Shown here: in pieces, positions 35,653 to 44,869 of the stretch
How the letters are laid out: every line of letters starts with the position of its first letter
Numbering within the stretch: position 1 is the stretch's first letter
Source of the DNA: Alistipes senegalensis JC50
GTDB lineage: Bacteria > Bacteroidota > Bacteroidia > Bacteroidales > Rikenellaceae
Reading direction: 5' to 3'
Length of the DNA: 64,000 nt
Assembly (NCBI RefSeq): GCF_025145645.1
Contig: NZ_CP102252.1
Span: 1,178,001-1,242,000, forward strand
The notes under the pieces: model-generated
What the model saw: the letters and a program-made list of their open reading frames with translations, nothing else
The model's database searches: none
What the model was told of the DNA's origin: nothing
Translations under genes and position numbers: made by a program

Positions 35653-38600
35653 ATGAATAAAAATTTTATTCAGCAAATTAAATGCCTGTTTATAATTTTA
35701 TTCATAAGCTGCTTCTGTCTTTCCACCTGGGGGGGGGAACTGCACGCCCAGAACCCCAAGCTGACGCTGAAGTTCCGCGATGCCGGCATGGAGCAGATTA
35801 TGAATGAGATCGAGAAACAGATCAATTACTATTTCATCGTAGACAAAGGGGTCGATATCAAACGCACCCTCACGATCAATGTCACCGACAAACCGCTGAC
35901 CGCGGTGCTGGACCAGCTGGTCGCCGGGACGGACACCCGTTACAGGGTCTATCAGCAGAACATCTACCTTTCGGTCGTCAAGCGCGACGCCTCCAAACCG
36001 GTGCGGATCAGCGGCAAGGTGATCGACGCGCGGGGCGAACCCGTCGTCGGGGCCTCGGTGGTCGTCCGGGGCACGACGCTCGGCACCAGCACGGGCATCG
36101 ACGGCGCCTTCTCGCTGCAAATCCCCGCGCCCGCCGAGACGGACGAACTGCTCGTCAACTTCATCGGCTACGAACCGGCCTCCGTCAAGATCGGTTCGCG
36201 GACGACCTTCGACATCACGCTCCGCGAATCCGCCGAGCAGATCGACGAAGTGGTCGTCACGGCCCTCGGCCTCACCCGCAAGGAAAAGTCGCTGGGCTAC
36301 GCCGTCACCAAGCTCGGCAGCGACGCCCTGAACAACACCGTTTCGAGCAACTGGCTCAACGGCATGGCGGGCAAGGTCGCCGGACTGAATTTCGACCAGG
36401 CGGGACAGGGTCCCGGCGGTTCGATCCGCGTGACGCTGCGCGGCGAGTCGTCGCTCACGCACGACAACAACACGGCGCTGTTCGTCATCGACGGCGTGCC
36501 CATTTCGAGCGACATGGAGTCGTCGAACTCGGGTTCGCAAGCCTTCAACACCACGGCCCCGATCGACTACGGCAACGGCGCCAGCGACCTCAACCCCGAG
36601 GACATCGAGTCGGTCTCGGTGCTCAAAGGCCCCGCGGCGACGGCCCTCTACGGCTCGCGCGCGGCCAACGGCGCCATCGTCATCACCACCAAGTCGGGAC
36701 GCCAGACCCCGGGACTGGGCATCTCGTTCAACTCGTCGGTGACTTTCGAAAAGGCCGGCTTCTGGCCCGACTTCCAGAGCGAATACGGCGCCGGCAACGG
36801 CAACAGCTCGAACCTCGACCAGCAGCGCAACTACAACTACTGGAGCGTTCCGGCGGCCAATGCCGAGGACGGCATCGCCAGCACCGGACGCATTTATTCG
36901 CGCGTGGCCTTCGGCGCCAAATTCGACGGACAGCAGTTCTACCAGTACGAGTCGCGCAACTGGGACACCGACATGTACCGGCGCCTGCCGTGGGTCTACC
37001 GCGACTGGTACAAAGGCTTCTTCGACACGGGCGTGACCTGGAACAACAGCATCGCTTTCTCCTACAACAACGGCAAAGGCACCTCGGCGCGCTTCTCGGT
37101 GAAGGATTCGCGCAACGACTGGATCGTCCCCAACACGGGCTACGACAGCCAGAATTTCAACATGTCGATCACCAGCCAGCTCAACAAGTGGCTGCGCATG
37201 ACGGGCAAGGTGACCTACTACCGCAAGAATTCGGACAACATGCCCATGTCGGGTTACAGCGCCGCATCGCCGCTCTACACCCTGATCTGGAACCCCAACG
37301 TGGTGGATGTCTCGTCCTACTACCGCGAATACGCCTACGGCCGCATCGACCGGATGTACGAGGAGGGCACGCCCCAGCTGCTCATCAACTCGACCTATGC
37401 GGACAACGTCTACATGCAGGTCTACGAGCAGCTCAACACCCTCGACCGCGACCGCGTGTTCGGCAACATGGCCCTGAACATCAACCTTGCGAAGGGGCTG
37501 ACGCTCGACCTGCGGACCGGCATGGACTTCAACAACGAATTCCGCACGCAGAGCAAGCCGTGGTATTCGAACGGCTACCCCTACGGCTACTACAAGGAGC
37601 AGACGGTCACGTCGCTCGAAGTCAACAGCGATTTCCTGCTCTCCTACACGCGCAAAATAGGCGACTTCGACATGCGGGCCTCGTTCGGCGGCAACAACAT
37701 GCTATGGAAACGCCGCAACATCTACTCCCAGACGGCCGACGGACTGCTGGAAAAGAACGTCTACAAGATGGCCAACTCGATCAGTTCGCCCGTCTACCGC
37801 TCCTACCGCTACACCAAGTCGATCAACTCGTTCTACGGCTTCCTGTCGCTGGGGTGGCGCGACATGGTCTACCTCGACATCACGGGCCGCAACGACTGGT
37901 CATCGACACTCGCCCCGGGCAACAACTCCTATTTCTACCCCTCGGTCTCGGCCAGCGTGCTGCTCGACCAGGTGTTCAATTTCAAAGAACACGCTCCGTG
38001 GGTCGATCTGCTGAAAGTCCGCGGCTCGTGGGCCAACGTGGGTAACGACACCTCGCCCAACAAACTGGTGTCGGTCTACTCCAACGGCGGTTTCCCCAGC
38101 TCGTACTACCTGAGCAGCGAGATCCAGAACTACTACCTCAAACCCGAGAACGTCGAGAGCTGGGAGGTGGGCCTCGAAGGCAAGCTCTTCAAGAGCCGCC
38201 TCAATTTCGACGTGGCCTACTACCACAGCGAAACCACCGACCAGATCATCACCGTGCCGATCGACCAGGCCGTCGGCGCCACGTCGGTCGTCGTCAACGC
38301 CGGCTGCGTCCGCAACCGCGGCGTGGAGATTTCGGCACGCTTCCAGCCCGTCAAGACCAAGGAGTTCGAATGGACGATCAGCGCCAACTGGTCCAAAAAC
38401 TGGAACAAGCTGGTCGAGCTGGCCGACGGCGTGGCGATGTGGAACCTCAACCCCAACATCACCGTCGGCGGCAATATCTACATCCGCGCCTACCCCGGCA
38501 CCGAGCTGGGACGCCTCTACGGCCGCGGCTACGAACGGGCTCCCGAAGGGGCGTTCTACGTCGATGCCGACGGCTCCTACGTCGATTGCTCGAACCAGAT

Positions 38601-39219
38601 CGTCGTGGACGCCGAGACCGGCAGCGCCCGGCTCACCTCGACCGAAGACGAACTGCTCGACCTGGGGAGCATCTACCCCGACTGGACGGCCGGCATGAGC
38701 CACTCGCTGTCGTACAAGGGTTTCCGGCTGGGGCTGTCGTTCAGCGCCCAATGGGGCGGCAAGACCTATTCGATGACCCACTTCGCGCTGGCCTATCAGG
38801 GCAAACTGAAGAACTCGCTCAAAGGGCGTTACGCCGGCATGATCGTCCCGGGCGTGAACCTCAACGAGAACGGCACCTACTCGAAGAACACCACCATCAC
38901 GACCGACATCGTCGATCACTACACCAACTACGTCTACGCCCGCGAGAACGCCGAAGAGAACGTCTTCGACACCTCGTTCCTCAAGCTCAAGGAGCTGCGT
39001 CTGGAATATTCGCTGCCGCGGCACCTCTGCTCCAAAACGCGGGTTTTCCAGGGCATCACCGTCGGCGTCTACGCCACCAACCTCTTCTGCTGGACGAACT
39101 TCCCGCTCTACGACCCCGAGGCGGGCTACGCCGTGGGATCGTCCATTTCGCGCGGTATCGAAGCCGGTGCCTACCCGATGACCCGGACCTACGGCATAAA
39201 CCTGAAACTGGACTTCTAA
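35653..39219 (+). CDS. SusC/RagA TonB-dependent transporter with STN signalling domain
   Basis: The 1188-residue product begins with a signal peptide (LFISCFCLSTWGGELHAQ). A STN domain follows (LTLKFRDAGMEQIMNEIEKQ, about 37-115), then a carboxypeptidase-like sandwich (SGKVIDARGEPVVGASVVVR), a TonB box and plug (IDEVVVTAL at about 200; VLKGPAATALYGSRAANGAI at about 320) and the barrel to the C-terminal MTRTYGINLKLDF. STN domains pass a substrate signal to FecR anti-sigma factors, matching the two genes upstream. The signal-peptide coding region contains a run of nine G (35729-35737); losing or gaining one G would shift the frame before the mature protein. The SusD-like partner begins 16 bases after the stop. 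Confidence 0.95.
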   Translation: MNKNFIQQIKCLFIILFISCFCLSTWGGELHAQNPKLTLKFRDAGMEQIMNEIEKQINYYFIVDKGVDIKRTLTINVTDKPLTAVLDQLVAGTDTRYRVYQQNIYLSVVKRDASKPVRISGKVIDARGEPVVGASVVVRGTTLGTSTGIDGAFSLQIPAPAETDELLVNFIGYEPASVKIGSRTTFDITLRESAEQIDEVVVTALGLTRKEKSLGYAVTKLGSDALNNTVSSNWLNGMAGKVAGLNFDQAGQGPGGSIRVTLRGESSLTHDNNTALFVIDGVPISSDMESSNSGSQAFNTTAPIDYGNGASDLNPEDIESVSVLKGPAATALYGSRAANGAIVITTKSGRQTPGLGISFNSSVTFEKAGFWPDFQSEYGAGNGNSSNLDQQRNYNYWSVPAANAEDGIASTGRIYSRVAFGAKFDGQQFYQYESRNWDTDMYRRLPWVYRDWYKGFFDTGVTWNNSIAFSYNNGKGTSARFSVKDSRNDWIVPNTGYDSQNFNMSITSQLNKWLRMTGKVTYYRKNSDNMPMSGYSAASPLYTLIWNPNVVDVSSYYREYAYGRIDRMYEEGTPQLLINSTYADNVYMQVYEQLNTLDRDRVFGNMALNINLAKGLTLDLRTGMDFNNEFRTQSKPWYSNGYPYGYYKEQTVTSLEVNSDFLLSYTRKIGDFDMRASFGGNNMLWKRRNIYSQTADGLLEKNVYKMANSISSPVYRSYRYTKSINSFYGFLSLGWRDMVYLDITGRNDWSSTLAPGNNSYFYPSVSASVLLDQVFNFKEHAPWVDLLKVRGSWANVGNDTSPNKLVSVYSNGGFPSSYYLSSEIQNYYLKPENVESWEVGLEGKLFKSRLNFDVAYYHSETTDQIITVPIDQAVGATSVVVNAGCVRNRGVEISARFQPVKTKEFEWTISANWSKNWNKLVELADGVAMWNLNPNITVGGNIYIRAYPGTELGRLYGRGYERAPEGAFYVDADGSYVDCSNQIVVDAETGSARLTSTEDELLDLGSIYPDWTAGMSHSLSYKGFRLGLSFSAQWGGKTYSMTHFALAYQGKLKNSLKGRYAGMIVPGVNLNENGTYSKNTTITTDIVDHYTNYVYARENAEENVFDTSFLKLKELRLEYSLPRHLCSKTRVFQGITVGVYATNLFCWTNFPLYDPEAGYAVGSSISRGIEAGAYPMTRTYGINLKLDF
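35729..35737 (+). repeat. G9 tract in the SusC signal peptide
   Basis: Nine consecutive G encode Trp-Gly-Gly-Glu (first base) in the signal peptide of the STN-SusC gene. The tract is in frame in this assembly. Confidence 0.95.
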
Positions 39220-39235
39220 AAACCGACTCCGCACT

Positions 39236-40711
39236 ATGAAAAACATACTACGATACACGCTGGCGATCTGCACGGCAGGCCTTCTCCCGGTCGCCTGCAC
39301 CTCGAATTTCGACGAGTACAACACCAACCAGAACCAGATGGAGATGGGCGACGTACACCCGCTGAACCTGCTGGAGCACATTCTCTTCACGGGAGCCGAC
39401 GGCATGGTCTACCGCACGTGGCTGCTCAACAACGAGCTGATCCAGTACACCGTGCAGATGTACACCGAGAACGTCCACCGCTACATGATCCGCGACAGCT
39501 ACAACAGCGGCACGTGGAACCACCTCGCCCGCTGGGCGGCCAACTCCGACCACATGATCGAGCAGGCCGTGAAGAACGGGGACGCCAACTCGGAGGCCAT
39601 CGCCCTGACGATGCGGGCGCTGTTCGTCTCGAACTGGACGGACATCTACGGCGACATCCCCTTCAGCGAGGCTTTCCAGGGGCGCAACAACGTCCTCAAA
39701 CCCAAGTTCGACACCCAGAAGGAGGTCTACACGCAGCTTTTCGCCGACCTCGACCGCGCCAACTCGCTCTACGATCCGTCGCGGGCGCTGCGCTACCCGA
39801 ACAAGGACCTGATGTACAAGGGCGACATCGCCAAATGGCGCAAGTTCACCAACTCGCTCCACATGCGGCTGCTGATGCGGTTGCAGAACCGCGACGCGGA
39901 GATGGGCGTGAGCGAGAAGCTCCGCGAGATCGTCTCGAACCCCGCGCGCTACCCGGTCATGGCGTCGAACGCCGACAACGCGGCGCTCTTCTACACCAAC
40001 GTCGATCCCTTCATCGGGCATTTCGGCACCACGACGCTGCAAAGTTTCACCTCGAACTCGCACCGCATGGCCGAACACCTGGTCAACCTGATGAACAACA
40101 CCAACGACCCGCGGCTGGGCATCTACGCCGTGCAGCAGAACAACGAATGGACAGGGCTGGTCAGCGGCTACCCCACCACGGAGACCAACGCCACCAACTG
40201 CGCCTACCTGAACAAGGACGTGCTGGGCGACTACACCTCGCCCTATACGTTCATGCGCTACGACGAGGTGCTGTTCATCCTCTCCGAGGCGGCGTTCCGC
40301 GGCATGATCCCGGGCGGCAGCGCCGCGGCGCAGCAGTATTACGAGCAGGCGGTGCTGGCGTCGATCGACTACTGGGACGAGATCAACCCCTCGCCCACCT
40401 ACGAGATCACGCAGGCGCAGAAGAACGCCTTCATGCAGATCGTCGCCTTCGACAACACGCTGGAACAGATTCTCAACCAGAAGTACATCGCCCTTTTCTG
40501 GGAGGGCTACGAGGCGTGGCACGAGTACCGCCGGACGGGTTATCCCAACTTCAAGATCGGCAAGGGCACGGCCAACGACGGCGTGCTTCCCACGCGCTTC
40601 ATCTACCCGGTGACCACGGTGGACACCAACCACGAAAACTACCTCAAGGCGATCGCCAACCAGGGTCCCGACAACATGAAGACCCGACTCTGGTGGGCGC
40701 GCAAGCAGTAA
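39236..40711 (+). CDS. SusD/RagB-like (SusD_2 type) lipoprotein
   Basis: The 491-residue product has a lipoprotein signal peptide (LLPVACTSNFDEYNTN) and the layout of the shorter SusD-like class: an early TWNHLARWAANSDHMIEQAV helix pair, FVSNWTDIYGDIPFSEAFQG (about 135-155), and late blocks MRYDEVLFILSEAAFRG and LFWEGYEAWHEYRRTGYPNF. These are the TPR-like features of SusD_2 proteins. It would cap the STN-SusC channel encoded just upstream and bind its substrate. The pair is followed by three lipoprotein genes with gaps of 13-25 bases, so all five probably form one operon. Confidence 0.93.
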   Translation: MKNILRYTLAICTAGLLPVACTSNFDEYNTNQNQMEMGDVHPLNLLEHILFTGADGMVYRTWLLNNELIQYTVQMYTENVHRYMIRDSYNSGTWNHLARWAANSDHMIEQAVKNGDANSEAIALTMRALFVSNWTDIYGDIPFSEAFQGRNNVLKPKFDTQKEVYTQLFADLDRANSLYDPSRALRYPNKDLMYKGDIAKWRKFTNSLHMRLLMRLQNRDAEMGVSEKLREIVSNPARYPVMASNADNAALFYTNVDPFIGHFGTTTLQSFTSNSHRMAEHLVNLMNNTNDPRLGIYAVQQNNEWTGLVSGYPTTETNATNCAYLNKDVLGDYTSPYTFMRYDEVLFILSEAAFRGMIPGGSAAAQQYYEQAVLASIDYWDEINPSPTYEITQAQKNAFMQIVAFDNTLEQILNQKYIALFWEGYEAWHEYRRTGYPNFKIGKGTANDGVLPTRFIYPVTTVDTNHENYLKAIANQGPDNMKTRLWWARKQ

Positions 40712-40730
40712 TCCCGAAAAACACCGAACA

Positions 40731-42866
40731 ATGAATACCGAACGAATCATATCGCATACGAAATACCGTCTTGCCGGGCTTCTGGCGGCCGTTGCGCTGC
40801 TGGCCGCGGGATGCACCGCGGACGAGGACACCGACGCCCCGTACCTCTACTTCGGCGAGGAGATCGAATCGCTCTCCTACACGGTCAACGGAGGTTCGCT
40901 GACCGTCGAGATGTATTCGAACATGGGCCCGTGGGTCATCGAACCCGCCTACACGGGCGACGAGGAGTGGATCGACATCTGGCCCGACGAAGGCGACGAC
41001 AGCGGCCGCTTCACGGTCACCGTCGCGGCCAACGACGGAGCCTACACACGTTACAGCACGGTCAACGTCGTCATCGGCGGCCGGGTCGTCAAGTCCTTCG
41101 AGGTCATGCAGTCGGGCGTCGATCCGTCGATCGCCCTCGACATGGGCTCCGACCATATCATGACCGCCTCGAAAGGCGGCACGATCACCGTTCCGCTGAA
41201 AACCAACGTCGGCTGGAAACCCGTGGCGCTGGAGAGCGCCGCCGGATGGATATCCTTCGGCGAATCGGCCGATGCCGCCCAGGAGCTGATCGTCGCCCCG
41301 AACACGGGCAGCGAACGCACGGGCGTCGTGCGCTTCCAGGCCATCGGCACCAACATGGAGAAGCTCTACGCCGACCTGACGATCGTCCAGTTCGACACGG
41401 CGCAGGACCCCAACAACGGCGAGAAGCTGACCGTCGCCGAGGCCGTGGCCCGCTACGCCGACGCAGGCAAGATCACCGACAACGTATGGGTCGAAGGCTA
41501 TGTGACGAGCGACCGCGAGAAACGCAACTTCGACCTCAACGTCATGACGCTTCAGGACGACAGCCGCCGCGGCCTGCTCTTCGAGTTCGCCTCGACGAAC
41601 GACAACACGTTCCGCATGAACGAGCGTCTGAAAGTTCATCTGCTGGGCCAGCAGCTGGTCACCGACGCGACGACCCGTTCATTGAAGGTGGCGGCCTTTA
41701 CCTCGAATTCGGTCTTCGAACGCGACGAGGCGGGAACGGGCATCGCCCCCGTCGAACTGGAGAGCATCGCCGAGCTTCCGAACTACGAGAACACGCTCGT
41801 GACGCTCAAAAAGGTCGAGTTCGTCCAGCCCGCCGGCACCTACTGCAACATCGACGAACGCTACACGCAATCGACTCCCTCCTACGCGACGATCGCCTAC
41901 AACGCCACGGCGATGCCCTTCTGCGACGGCAACGACTTCTACGGCCACCTGCTGCGCGACGAGGAGGGCAACACCTGCAAGCTCTACACGACGACGTGGT
42001 TCCTCGACCGTTTCGCCGCGCTCGTTCCCGAGGGCTCGGGACCGCTGACGGGCATCGTCACCAAGTATTACAAGCAATCGACAGGCGAGGTCTACATCAT
42101 CCGCCTGCGCCGGCACGAAGACAACCGGGTGTCGTCCGACGCTTCGACGCGCATGTCGAAGACGCTGATCCAGTTCGGGCCCTTCGACGACACGAACACC
42201 TACGACAAACTGACGCCGCGCGTGGGCAGCGGACAGCTCACGACGACCATGTGGTCGGCCGTGCAGGCCGGCGCCGGCGGCATCTCGATGGACTGGGGCT
42301 GGAGCTACGCCCGCATGGCCCCGGCCACGGTGACAGTCAAGAGCGACGGTTCGCAGAGCATCTCCCCGGCGCTGTCGAACAGCTACACGAACTTCAACGT
42401 CCTCGCCTGCGTCTCGTGCCAGTATTTCTGGGACTGCACCGCCTCGACGATGAACCGCACCGACGCCCCCGAGGGCTACAAGGGCGAGTGCTGGGTCTTC
42501 CACGTGAACGACTTCACGCCCGACGCGTCGAAAGACCTCTACCTCACCTTCGCCCTGGCCAGCTCGCAGACCGGCCCGATGTATTTCGACATCGAGTGGG
42601 GCGAGGAGGAGAACGGCCCGCTGTCGGCGTACACCAAGATCGGCGAAATCATCTCGCCCGACTGGTACTCGTGCCACCAGTTGCAGCAGTTCATCCTCAA
42701 ACTCCCCGACGAGATGAAGAGCAAGCAGAAGTTCACGATCCGCTTCCGCGTCACCCGCAACTGGAACGCCGGCAACGGCATGGTGAACGGCAGTTCGACG
42801 GAGAGCACGACCGTCGCCAAGGGCGGCGCCCCGCGCATCAGCTTCTGGCAGATCGCCGAGATATAA
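40731..42866 (+). CDS. BACON/DUF5689-domain surface lipoprotein
   Basis: The 711-residue product has a lipobox (LLAAGCTADE). Two BACON-like beta-sandwich domains (about 35-130 and 130-225; WIDIWPDEGDDSGRFTVTV and AAGWISFGESADAAQELIVA) precede an OB-fold domain of the DUF5689 type starting LTVAEAVARYADAGKITDNV (about 235-465). The C-terminal 230 residues form a DUF5017-like jelly roll ending APRISFWQIAEI. BACON domains are common on Bacteroidales surface proteins that bind glycans or mucin. No catalytic motif is visible, so it is probably a binding protein of the uptake system. Confidence 0.8.
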   Translation: MNTERIISHTKYRLAGLLAAVALLAAGCTADEDTDAPYLYFGEEIESLSYTVNGGSLTVEMYSNMGPWVIEPAYTGDEEWIDIWPDEGDDSGRFTVTVAANDGAYTRYSTVNVVIGGRVVKSFEVMQSGVDPSIALDMGSDHIMTASKGGTITVPLKTNVGWKPVALESAAGWISFGESADAAQELIVAPNTGSERTGVVRFQAIGTNMEKLYADLTIVQFDTAQDPNNGEKLTVAEAVARYADAGKITDNVWVEGYVTSDREKRNFDLNVMTLQDDSRRGLLFEFASTNDNTFRMNERLKVHLLGQQLVTDATTRSLKVAAFTSNSVFERDEAGTGIAPVELESIAELPNYENTLVTLKKVEFVQPAGTYCNIDERYTQSTPSYATIAYNATAMPFCDGNDFYGHLLRDEEGNTCKLYTTTWFLDRFAALVPEGSGPLTGIVTKYYKQSTGEVYIIRLRRHEDNRVSSDASTRMSKTLIQFGPFDDTNTYDKLTPRVGSGQLTTTMWSAVQAGAGGISMDWGWSYARMAPATVTVKSDGSQSISPALSNSYTNFNVLACVSCQYFWDCTASTMNRTDAPEGYKGECWVFHVNDFTPDASKDLYLTFALASSQTGPMYFDIEWGEEENGPLSAYTKIGEIISPDWYSCHQLQQFILKLPDEMKSKQKFTIRFRVTRNWNAGNGMVNGSSTESTTVAKGGAPRISFWQIAEI

Positions 42867-42891
42867 GAACCTCAAAAAAACGCAATGAACC

Positions 42892-44856
42892 ATGAACAAC
42901 CGTAAATTCAGATACCGGATCGCAACGCTCCTCTCCGTGCTGGCGCTCCTGACGGCCGGATGCAGCGACGACACGACGGAGAACACCGCCCAAAGGGACC
43001 GGCTCGTCACCGATCTGCTGGTCCCCGGATCGACCTTCTACACCTCGACCACCAAGGAGCTGACCATTCAGGGCAAGGGCTTCGCCGAAGGGGATGCACT
43101 CGCGCTGGCCGACGTTGCCACGGGAGCGGAGATTCCGCTCACGCTCAAAGCGATCGACCACGCCTACGTCACCTTCGCCGTGCCGCAGGAGATCCCGACG
43201 GGCTCCTACCGCCTCGTCGTGCACCGCGGGCGGGAGAGCCAGGTGCTGGGCATCCTCAAATTCCGCCGCAGCCTCGACATCGAAATCCCCGACAAGGAGG
43301 GCATGAACGTCAAGGGCGTGGTCTTCTGCGGCTCGCTGCCCGTCGCGGGCGTGGTCGTCTCCGACGGCGAGGTCGTCACCACGACCGACGACGCAGGCTG
43401 CTACTACCTCGCCTCGAAGAAACACCACGGCTACGTCTTCATGAGCGTGCCTTCGGGCTACGAACCCCAGTCGGAAAACTCCGTGCCCCTGATCTGGGGT
43501 CCGGTGACCCCCGGCGAGGAGGCGTGCGAACAGGTCGATTTCGAGCTGGTCGAGGCCCCGGGACAAGATGATTTCGACCTGCTGGTGCTGGCCGACATCC
43601 ACCTGGCCAACCGTCTGGGCGACATCGCCCAGTACAAGGAGCTGATGCTTCCCGAGGTGAAGAACTACATCGCCGCTTCGCCGAGAAAGGTCTACATCAT
43701 GAACGTCGGCGACATGACCTTCGACCTCTACTGGAATTCGAACAAGTACAACCTGGGCGACTACACCAACACGCTCAAGGACTCGGCCATCCCGGCCCTG
43801 ATCTACCACGTCCCGGGCAACCACGACAACGACGAATACGCCAACGACGACTACACGGCCGAACAGCCCTACAAGGACAACCTCGGGCCGACCTACTATT
43901 CGTTCAACATCGGCAAGGCGCACTTCATCATGCTCGACAACACGGTCTACCTCAACGCCGGGGCCGACGCCTCGACCCGGACTCCGGGCGACCACTCCTA
44001 CAACTCCGCCTTCACGGAGATGGAGCTCGCGTGGCTGAAAGCCGACCTGGCGACCGTCAAGGACAAGAACGCCCCGCTGGTGATCGGCACCCACTGCCAG
44101 GTGTTCTACTACAACTCGTCGCTCGACATCACTCCGTCGATGGCCTACGGACACTCGACGGTGCTCGACCAGCTGCTCGCCGACTTCACGGACGTGCACA
44201 TCATCTCGGGACACACCCACAACAACACGACGATGAAGATCCGCAACGGCCTGATGGAGCACAACACGGGCGGTTCGTGCGCGACGTGGTGGTGGACGGG
44301 CTATTACAGCAACGGCCACATCTGCAAGGACGGCGCGCCGGGCGGCATGGGGGTCTACGAGTTCCGGGACACCGACCTCGAATGGTACTACAAGGGCTAT
44401 GGCGAACCGCGCGATTTCCAGCTGCGGACCTACGACATGAACAACGTCAAGACCTTCTTCGCCAACAACTCGGTCATCCGCAACATGATCCGCTACTACC
44501 CCGACCGCAACGACTACGCCAACGTGGGCAACAACGTGGTCTACATCAACGTCTGGGGCTGGGACCCCGAATGGAAGGTCTCGGTGAAGGAGAACGGCGT
44601 GGAGCTCAACCCCACGCGCGTCTACATGAAAGACCCGCTGCACACCTACGCTTACGACGCCACGCGCGTCTACAAAAACTCGAACAACACCTACACCGAG
44701 GTGCTGACTTCGAGCAACAACTATCACCTCTTCGCAGCGAACGCTTCGAGCGCCACCTCGACGCTCACGATCGAGGTGACCGACCGTTTCGGCAACAAAT
44801 ACACCGAGACGATGTCGCGTCCCAAGGAGTTCGCCGCGCAGATCGAGAACCTGTAA
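42892..44856 (+). CDS. Calcineurin-like metallophosphoesterase lipoprotein
   Basis: The 654-residue product has a lipobox (LLTAGCSDDT), an N-terminal MetallophosN-type beta domain, a central calcineurin-like phosphoesterase domain and a C-terminal MetallophosC-type domain. The metal ligands can be followed: LADIHLANR (about 233), NVGDMTFD (about 270), PGNHDND (about 307), GTHCQ (about 400) and SGHTHNN (about 440). It would hydrolyse a phosphomonoester or phosphodiester at the cell surface or in the periplasm. As the only enzyme of this SusCD operon it suggests that the imported compound carries phosphate. Confidence 0.9.
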   Translation: MNNRKFRYRIATLLSVLALLTAGCSDDTTENTAQRDRLVTDLLVPGSTFYTSTTKELTIQGKGFAEGDALALADVATGAEIPLTLKAIDHAYVTFAVPQEIPTGSYRLVVHRGRESQVLGILKFRRSLDIEIPDKEGMNVKGVVFCGSLPVAGVVVSDGEVVTTTDDAGCYYLASKKHHGYVFMSVPSGYEPQSENSVPLIWGPVTPGEEACEQVDFELVEAPGQDDFDLLVLADIHLANRLGDIAQYKELMLPEVKNYIAASPRKVYIMNVGDMTFDLYWNSNKYNLGDYTNTLKDSAIPALIYHVPGNHDNDEYANDDYTAEQPYKDNLGPTYYSFNIGKAHFIMLDNTVYLNAGADASTRTPGDHSYNSAFTEMELAWLKADLATVKDKNAPLVIGTHCQVFYYNSSLDITPSMAYGHSTVLDQLLADFTDVHIISGHTHNNTTMKIRNGLMEHNTGGSCATWWWTGYYSNGHICKDGAPGGMGVYEFRDTDLEWYYKGYGEPRDFQLRTYDMNNVKTFFANNSVIRNMIRYYPDRNDYANVGNNVVYINVWGWDPEWKVSVKENGVELNPTRVYMKDPLHTYAYDATRVYKNSNNTYTEVLTSSNNYHLFAANASSATSTLTIEVTDRFGNKYTETMSRPKEFAAQIENL

Positions 44857-44869
44857 AAGCGAGTAAACG

